From positions 338,644,966 through 338,708,965 of the forward strand of contig NC_085140.1 in assembly GCF_024139115.2 (NCBI RefSeq): DNA of 64,000 nt. The letters are read 5' to 3'. The translations under genes were made by a program, and so were the position numbers. The notes under the pieces are model-generated. The model made no database searches and was not told the DNA's origin. It was given only the letters and a program-made list of their open reading frames with translations. Origin of the DNA: Armigeres subalbatus (taxonomy: Eukaryota > Arthropoda > Insecta > Diptera > Culicidae). Shown one piece after another: positions 57,180 through 64,000 of this stretch (position 1 is its first letter; the number at the start of each line of letters is the position of its first letter).

Positions 57180-58060
57180 TGGGTATCAAACTTCTAGAAA
57201 CGTCATCAGTAGATTCATTTTTATCGATTTGGGTCCATCAGAAGTGCAGACTTTCGATTGGCCTTTCGATTCAATGGAACATCAACAATATGGGTATCAA
57301 ACTTCTTGAAATTAACTTTTGCGCATGTCCTTCATGATTCTAGGCTCACCAGACAAATTCACTCCGGAGTGGCCATTCTGGAACAGGTTCACCGGGAGCC
57401 GGGGTTGGCCAAAAACATTTCTCATTGGAACCCCAACAATATGGGTGTCAAACTTCTTGAAACTGCCTCAAGCGTTTATTTCTGATCTATTTGGGTTCAT
57501 CAAACAAGTTCACTTCGGTTTACCAATTTCGGAATAGGTTCCCTGAGGAGTCAAGAATGTTCATAAACATTTTCAGAGCCGCATTTTGTTTTAAATCACT
57601 TTATCTAGCAATGTGAGTGCAAAATCAAAGCAAGGACCACTCAATGACGCCGGGTGATCAGCAGGAGACCCACGATAAGATTCCGGACAGTCGGAGATAT
57701 GATCGATTCATAAACCGTTTGTTTTAACATTGTCACATCAAAACCAATGCATGTACTACTCTTCGATCCTAGGTGGTCTCTATCTGATACTACGAAAGTT
57801 TGTTCTAGAAATCTGCGCCTTTTTTATAAACAATCCGTTGTAAAGACATGTGCAGGGCCATCAATTGACTCCAGGTGGACACTAAGTTATCCTTGGGAAG
57901 CTCCGAATCATCCGGAGCAGTGGTTAATTCTTGAAATTTGTCATTTGTTGTGAGAGCAAAATTAATGCAAGGGCTCAAATGGTGCTCCAGAAGTGCAGGG
58001 ACATCCAGAGCAGTAGTCAATTTTTGCAGTTCATTCTAGAAACTTTCGAAAATCTTTTGA
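57180..58060 (+). repeat. Left-arm tandem repeats of the TTAA foldback
   Basis: Phrases such as ATGGGTATCAAACTTCT (57,179, 57,290) and ATGGGTGTCAAACTTCTTGA (57,440), followed by CTCCGGAGTGGCCATTCTGG-like blocks, recur about every 110-150 bp. From 57,580 a second type appears with GAGAGCAAAAT and ATGCAAGG near 57,955-57,975. The same two types recur in inverse orientation in the right arm. Confidence 0.75.
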
Positions 58061-58087
58061 AATAGCAGTATAGAAGCAGAGTCTTTG

Positions 58088-58294
58088 CTCGCGCTTAGAA
58101 TCATAGGGGCGTAACTGTATTGATCGATTTCTCTTCATCGATTTTATACTTGCTTCAGGTAGAAGATGCAATCATCCTTCACTACAATCATGAACTTTCG
58201 GCAAACTACCGCAATTCACTACATTGATAAAAGGAAAACATCGTCGAAGATAAATCGATCAATACAGTTGCACCCTTATGATTCTAAGCGCGAG
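58088..58294. mobile_element. MITE, about 207 bp
   Basis: CTCGCGCTTAGAATCATA at 58,088 is mirrored by its exact reverse complement ending at 58,294, and the arms continue with AACTGTATTGATCGATTT on both sides at about 90 percent identity over some 55 bp. No TSD was certain. It lies between the arms of the TTAA foldback. Confidence 0.82.
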
Positions 58295-58874
58295 ATTGCG
58301 AATATCGTTCATTGATCCCGAGTAGTATGAGCATGAACATGAGCATGATGACCGTGCATTTCGTAGTTGCTACTCCGTGATCGACCAGAACAATCGCAAT
58401 TGCACAGGGTTCTAGTATTTTGGATAGTCGATAACGGCGCTGGCCACGTACTCACGATCATCGGGGATGGGAAGGGATTGATTGCAAGCCGAGAACACTT
58501 CTGCACTCGCCACGAGTTCCTGTGGAGTTTTATTGGAATCTTGGGGTTAAGGTTTTATGGCAGAGGTTCGTCTTGGTTAACAGGTTGCCAATGTGATAGT
58601 TATGAAAGGGTGGTGTATTATTCTAATTGGATGCCGAAAGGAACTTTTTCGCTCATTTCGAATTCTAACAGTTACCTGCTAGAACTAATCAAGTTGTAGG
58701 TATGTATACACGGGTAAAAATCTGTTCCCGGAAATGAGAAAATAAATCATGATTTCATGAATCCAACGTGTTTTCATTTTATGAAAATACCCCATGAACA
58801 TAAATCATGTTTTCATGATTTTCGCGTAACGCAGCCAATGCGTTACGATTTGGTTGTTGAGATCGAAAAAAAAA

Positions 58875-58965
58875 AAAAATTCAACAGGGGTTTTGAACTC
58901 GAGTACACCGAGTGAGAGTCCGGCGTGCTACCTTCCAGCCGTTCTCACTTCTTGGGAAGGGAGTG
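58875..58965 (-). mobile_element. Possible tRNA-derived SINE head
   Basis: On the minus strand GGCTGGAAGGTAGCACG resembles an A box and GAGTTCAAAACCC a B box at tRNA-like spacing, followed by a poly-purine A-rich run (the plus-strand A15 near 58,866 is on the opposite side). The fit to consensus boxes is weaker than for the other SINEs, so this is tentative. Confidence 0.35.
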
Positions 58966-59034
58966 TTCGAAGTATAACTGGTTATGCATTTTGTCGACTG
59001 TTGAAGATTGCATAGTACCATGAATAATGTTCCT

Positions 59035-59270
59035 GCGTATGAGGCAGAAGCGGTAGCCATATGACCACCAAGCTCGTTCAGCGTTCATTGATCCCGAGTA
59101 GCCACCAAAAAGTCCTCCTGATAAACCGGAATTCCCGAAGCCATCGTCATTTCTTATATTTTGTTTTCAACAGTTGCATAATCGCGATCAAGTTTTTTGT
59201 AACAAAGTAAAAATAGAAGGAGAAGAGAGTGGGCTTGATAGTCATAAGGATACCCCTTCTGCCTCATACG
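59035..59270. repeat. Short inverted repeat pair, 15-16 bp arms
   Basis: GCGTATGAGGCAGAAG (59,035-59,050) is mirrored by CTTCTGCCTCATACG (59,256-59,270). This may be another small TIR element of about 236 bp. GTTCATTGATCCCGAGTAG occurs both at 58,308 and 59,081, a further local duplication. Confidence 0.6.
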
Positions 59271-59319
59271 TAAGAGGTCGACCATACCATTTCCATCTCT
59301 ATACCTTCAACTTGACTAT

Positions 59320-60110
59320 TCTAGCAGAATATTGCACTCGAGGGGGCTATTAGGAGATCTGGTGTACAGACGAATGGCACTATCATCACATGGTCGCATA
59401 TGCTCCGGATTATTGCGGACGACATTGACTACCTTGGTAACGATCGCAGGGTAGTAGTGGAGGCTTTTGCCCTAATGAAGAGGGAGCCGGCGAAGATAGG
59501 CTAAATCATCGACTCAACCAAGACGGAGTACATGGTTGCGGGTAAAGATAAAGGTAGACCTATTGGTGTTAGTGCTGAGGTAGTGCTTGATAGGGAAGTT
59601 GTTGAAGAATTTGTTTATTTTTGAACACATGACATGTGACATGTGACAATGACGTTTCCTGTGTAGTGAAAAGACGTATTGCTGCTGCGAATAGGGACTT
59701 CCTCGAATATTGGAAACGAAATTTGCTCTGATTCATAAGGATGTAAAAAGAGGCGGACCGTGAAGCTTTTGGGGGTTTCGAGCGAAAAGTGCTACGTACA
59801 ATTCTCGATGGGAAGAAAAGAAAAAAAAGATGTGTGGCGCAGAAGCATGTATCACGAGCTGTATCAAGTGTATAAAGAAGAAAATATTGTGAATCGTATA
59901 AAATACGGCAAGCTCCAGTGGGCCGGTCACTTAGTGCGAATGTCGGAAGAAAGAATAGCAAAAACAATATTCATCAGAGATCCGGATAGAGGCCAGCGAC
60001 TTCGTGGAAGGCCATGAACACGCTAGCTGTTGCACGCGGTGGAATCGGACCTGGGAACCCTAAAATTTTATAGAAACTGGAGGAACATCACCCAAGATTG
60101 ACAATTATGG
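59320..60110 (+). pseudogene. RTE-like LINE remnant: RT palm end and C-terminus
   Basis: The plus strand encodes ADDIDYLG near 59,420 (the catalytic DD block), AFALMKREPAKIG, DSTKTEYMVAG, then VLDREVVEEFVYF, and from 59,760 the C-terminal RSMYHELYQVYKEENIVNRI, GKLQWAGHLVRMSEERI and, near 60,030, LHAVESDLGTLKFYRNW. Stops and frame changes separate the pieces. It belongs to an RTE-like family different from the three JAM1-like copies, perhaps the one at 46.5 kb. It sits in the middle of the TTAA foldback. Confidence 0.82.
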
Positions 60111-60269
60111 AGCTCTACAATACGTCATTCAAAGGTTGTTTAGAGCTTCTAGTGGAGTGTCTTCAGTTGTCATAAGACGATTTCGTACTATCCCATTTTA
60201 TTCCACCACTTGAAGTGAACGAACGATTTATTAAAAGTCGCAGCATTATAGGATGTATTGTTGCTATAC

Positions 60270-61800
60270 GTTTAGATTGCATCAATTATGCTCACACATT
60301 TCTCATCAAGCGATTTCTAAAAAGTTACAACTTTCTAAGACGACTTAAAAATTGGCACATCTTCGAAAGTTCCGAAGCTTCCAATGAATGATTCTCGAAA
60401 TGATTTTGATCGCACATAGCTACAAAAAAAAGTCGCAGCTTTCTATGGCGAGTTTCTAGAATAGATTACCTTTTCGGCTATTCTGGAGCTTCTGGAGCAC
60501 CACTTAGGTCAACGTTTGGTTCTTGAAATGATATTGCTCTAATTTGCATAAATCGTTTTGTGAAACAGTACGGTTTACGAGAAAGAATTTAAAAATTGGC
60601 TTTTTTCTCAGAATGTTCCGGAGTTCCCGGAGGACCATTTAGCGGAGTTTTGCTCTCATATTCATAACATACCACTCACATTCTAGGACGATTTTCAAAA
60701 ATTTGTCTTTACTATGGATGTTCCGGACCTTCAGCACCAGATGACCAATGGTGGTCAATGCGTTGTTCATGCAATGATTTTACTGTCACAATGCTACAAC
60801 AAGTAATAGTTTCTAGGACGGATTTCCAGAATTTGCATTACGCCAACAACAGATTTATAAAAAAAATCTCAACTTCAAAATATAATCTTCTACACCTGTT
60901 CATTTCTCCTGATGTTCCAGAACTTTCTAAAGACCACTTAGTGGCCATCTGGGATGAATGAGTAGTCCTTGTAATGATTTTGCTCTCCCATTACTACAGC
61001 ACTAAAATTCCAAAAAGTCTCAGTTTTCTAGGATAAACTTTCAGAATCGGCAACTTCTCCGGATGTTTCAGAGCATTCGGTGGTCCACTTAGTTGCCTTC
61101 TGGTGTCAAAGGGTGATCCTTGCAATGATTTTGCTCTCAACACACGGATTACAAAAAACTGCTGCTGTCTATTTTTCTTATTTATATTTATTTATATTGA
61201 AAAGTATTTTTGGCCACTTAACACTCTACGGGGAACCTGCCCTGGAATGAAAACTATAAAATCAGCACGTCTGGTGGCTCTAAAACAATCAGAAACAAAC
61301 TGCTGAGGCAATTTCAAGAAGTTTGATGCCCATATTGTGAGGTTTATTTATGACCATTCTTGGCCCCACTGGGAACCTTTTCCGAAATGGCCACTCAAAT
61401 CTTTAACACATCTGTTGGAACCACAGTCTGCTGTGGAAGTTTCAATAATTTTGACATCCATATTATTGGGAATCCCATGAGAAATGTTTTTGGCCAACCT
61501 TGACCAAACACAAACCCCCCTCCCCACCCGGGAAACTTGTTCCAAAATGGCCACTCCGGAGTCAACTTATCAAGAACACACGCTAGAAATAATTTGAAGA
61601 AGTTTGATACCCATATTGTTGATGTTCCCTTGAAAAGTGTACATGACCACCTATGACCCCTCGAGATACCTGTTCTGGAATGGCCAATTGAAGATCTGCA
61701 CTCTGATAGCCCCAAATTAATAAAAATCAACCTGCTGATGAAATATCAAGAAGTTTGATACCCATATTGCTGATTACCTATCGAAATCCATGATAAATAT
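60270..61800 (-). repeat. Right-arm tandem repeats of the TTAA foldback
   Basis: An inner set of 150-190-bp units (60,270-61,130) repeats AATGATTTTGCTCTC, TTTCTAGGACGA and GATGTTCC blocks. An outer set (61,310-61,770) repeats AAGAAGTTTGATACCCATAT and AATGGCCACTC. They mirror the left-arm arrays, but the unit counts differ, so the arms have evolved independently after formation. Confidence 0.78.
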
Positions 61801-62277
61801 AATCTATGCAGGACATATCCCCAGAAATCCGGATCTCCCGGTGATCCGAAAGACCGGAATGGTCCAATCCTAAAACAGCATGATAAATGACAAAATTTGA
61901 ATCGAATGAGCCCAAAACGGATGAAAACGGTTAAAAATTGCCTAAGATATAAGCATTTTAGTTTAGTGGGTACCCGGGTACCCTGCCGGCCATTTAAAGG
62001 GTAAAAAATGTCGGAACCCCTTCTTCCACCCCTCTAATCAAAATTTCAGTTAACCCGTACAATCGATTTTGGCCGTCATTGTTCTGGATATGACAGAGTT
62101 TCAACCTCCTTCTATGAAAATTTAGATTAGATATCGCGAATTGAATTCCAAAAAGGTACCCGGGTACCCAGCCGGCCACACAAGGGTTAACTGTATAAGC
62201 CGTAAGGTAGGCAATTAAATAATGTACTGCTTCAAGTGAAAACCGTCAGCCGAATTTTGGCAACGAGTGTTCTAATA

Positions 62278-62913
62278 GGGGAACTGGGGGTAGGACGCCC
62301 ACGTTAAGGAAATTGCCGTTTTTATCAATGAAAACCACCATTTTAGCCAGTTTTCACCACCGATATCTAATTTCATAACAGATATCTAATTGTCCATTTT
62401 ATTGCACAGAAATTTGATTTTTTAAAAGCACCCGAAAAAAAAATGATTTTGAAACCATGCGGGGTGAGATGCGCCAGTGGATGGGTTAAAACGCGCATGT
62501 GCTTATCGTACTGATTTTCATTTTAATTGCCTACATTAAGGCAATTAACCGAATGTTTCAGCTGTTTCGGTCATACGAAATGAGCATGGGCGTTTTTAAC
62601 GACGATTTCGTGTGGAACATAAAGAACACGAGTAAGCAGCATGGCTCATGGCTCAATTATTAATTTATCAATGTATAACAGCGACAGAAAGACTAAATTC
62701 CACCGAGCTAGAATTGCATCAAAACACGCAAAAATCGTTTTTTCGAGTTTTTCATGTATAACTAGAGAAAAATCATGAAATATATGTATCCAATGGCAAT
62801 ATTTTTCATTGCTTTATCGTATAGACTATTGAAAATAATCAAAATGGGGATATTTAACCTTATTCAGGGGTGGCGCGTTTTAACCCCTATGGGCGTGCTA
62901 CCCCCACTTCCCA
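62278..62913. mobile_element. MITE-like element, about 636 bp, TA flanks
   Basis: GGGGAACTGGGGGTAGGACG at 62,278 is mirrored by CGTGCTACCCCCACTTCCC ending at 62,912, about 22 of 26 bases matching. TA lies outside both ends (62,276-62,277 and 62,914-62,915). A second internal pair (TAAAACGCGC near 62,487 and GCGCGTTTTA near 62,873) adds a nested dyad. The end style resembles that of the element at 41,974. Non-coding. Confidence 0.72.
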
Positions 62914-62915
62914 TA

Positions 62916-64000
62916 TTGTTCAAAAAAGTTTTGGTTACTTGTGTCACTATACTAATAAAAATAGTGAATTTAACATGAATGCTAAAATGGTGTGATTGTT
63001 ATCCGTTCATATAATGTGCGAAAATAGGTCCATTCCAAAAACTACTTGATTGGGCAAAAGAAAAATCTTTTGCACTGTCTGCCTACTTAAGTGATTGCTA
63101 ACAAACCGAGTCAAAACAATTTTTCACGCAGATTTATTGCGTTTGTCAATTGAAGAGGTGCATGAATCTTGCGTATTAAAAATAAAGTCGGCTCGATACA
63201 CTTTTTCAAAGAAGCATTGATAAATATCTCTCTACGAAACGATGTATTATTGTTGAATTATTGATTAATTTGCATGATGAGCCAACGTTGCATCCAGGCC
63301 TAACATTACCTCCCGTTACCCTATGACAAGTTTTCTAATCAGTACTTGATCTGTGTTTCAATGTATGTTCACAACATTCGTTTTGATAATGTGTGCTTGA
63401 TTGAAGGAACGGAATCGAATGGTATTGTATGGTATGTTTTTTTCCTGTTACTATTACTGTTGGTATGTTACTGTTAACCAAAGATACACCCAAACACAAC
63501 TGTATCCTTTCAAATTCAATTCTCCCATAGTAAAACTCCATTATCCATCGCAAATAGCCCGCCAACTTCATTTGTTGTTATATCATCACATCAATAAACA
63601 ACATTCAATTACTCCCTATTACCGGTTACCACCGTCGCTTATCAGAACATTTCCAACCGATCCATACATCATGCATGCAAAGTGGAACCGTCGACTACGC
63701 CTCCACCCATGCTGTTGCTGCCGAACACGCCAAACACGAACATTTTGCACGGCTTACATAACCTTCAACTCGGGCCCTGTGTAATGCCGCGAGCCTTTGA
63801 ATCCGTCCAACTTTGTACTGCAAGGTTTAAGGTGAAACGCGTAAGAATCGTTTAATTTTCAGTAAAGATGAGCCATATAACAACCAAAAGAATTTTCTCA
63901 TAATTGTGTCATCTATTGAGAAGTGTGCTTTAAAAAATACGAAAAGGGTTAAGCTAGAAATTCTAATGCGTTTGCCCTTAATTGCCGATTTGAATTGGTT
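62916..64000. other. Right-edge stretch without a recognised gene
   Basis: A 127-codon plus frame at 63,401-63,784 is Tyr/His/Cys-rich without a motif I recognise; it has no clear start context or splice signals. The rest is AT-rich and unassigned. Confidence 0.4.

Larger units (their letters stand above)
56919..62186. mobile_element. TTAA-flanked foldback element, 5.3 kb, with repeat-array arms
   Basis: The ends CCGTTGTGTGGCCGGC (56,919) and GCCGGCCACACAAGGG (to 62,186) are inverted repeats with one mismatch, each bordered by TTAA (56,915-56,918 and 62,187-62,190). Next inward comes GGGTACCCGGGTACCC and the shared phrase AAACTAAAATGCTTATATCT in opposite orientation. Each arm then holds tandem repeats of about 150-170 bp (57,180-58,060 left, 60,270-61,800 right, inverted). 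The middle contains younger or unrelated pieces (58,088 MITE, RTE remnant at 59.3 kb). TTAA targets and CCC-starting ends recall piggyBac-type elements, but no transposase was found. Confidence 0.72.

Noticed and set aside
63401..63784. 127-codon Tyr/His-rich frame as a gene
   Set aside because: The composition is unlike a folded protein, with no recognisable domain or gene signals around it.

Overview
The window looks like a piece of a culicine mosquito genome, most likely Aedes. I infer this from copies of a tRNA-derived SINE that matches my memory of Feilai, from repeated RTE-clade (JAM1-like) LINEs, and from many short TIR elements of the kind that pack Aedes intergenic and intronic DNA. 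The species is an inference; no host gene identifies it. Nearly every recognisable coding stretch is a decayed transposon gene. There are no rRNA genes, intact tRNA genes, CRISPR arrays or bacterial-style operons.

Layout. 1-4.1 kb: minus-strand I-clade LINE (ORF1 with CCHC knuckles, ORF2 with endonuclease and RT), running off the left edge. 4.2-9.6 kb: a 0.7 kb foldback, then a 4.6 kb near-perfect palindrome with a 21-bp minisatellite at its core. 9.9-12.3 kb: SINE, RTE fragment and Feilai with a 13-bp target-site duplication (TSD). 14.6-20.2 kb: TTAA MITE, 152-bp repeat, R4-like LINE with a restriction-like endonuclease, and a LINE fragment with RNase H. 22.7-26.4 kb: a 3.6 kb TA-flanked TIR element holding arrays of a 150-170-bp repeat and long TG tracts. 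26.5-30.3 kb: two hAT-type insertions with 8-bp TSDs, more MITEs, and a split LINE. 30.3-34.4 kb: AT-rich DNA with no recognisable gene. 34.4-42.6 kb: nested set (RTE in a Jockey-type LINE, hAT transposase remnant, SINE, MITE in an RTE remnant). 43.9-44.6 kb: a roughly 52-bp repeat array followed by one candidate host exon (signal peptide plus splice donor). 46.5-56.8 kb: RTE remnants, a diffuse minisatellite, and two more RTE insertions with 12-bp TSDs. 56.9-62.2 kb: a 5.3 kb TTAA-flanked foldback element.

How the parts relate. The biology visible here is transposition and nesting. In at least five places the interrupted older element continues on both sides of the younger one, with a TSD, so relative ages can be read directly. 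All LINE reading frames seen carry stops, frameshifts or deletions, so none looks active. The two giant foldback elements (4.97-9.59 kb and 56.92-62.19 kb) have no recognisable transposase and are the least explained structures. The only candidate for a host gene is the small exon at 44,600, and it rests on sequence signals alone.
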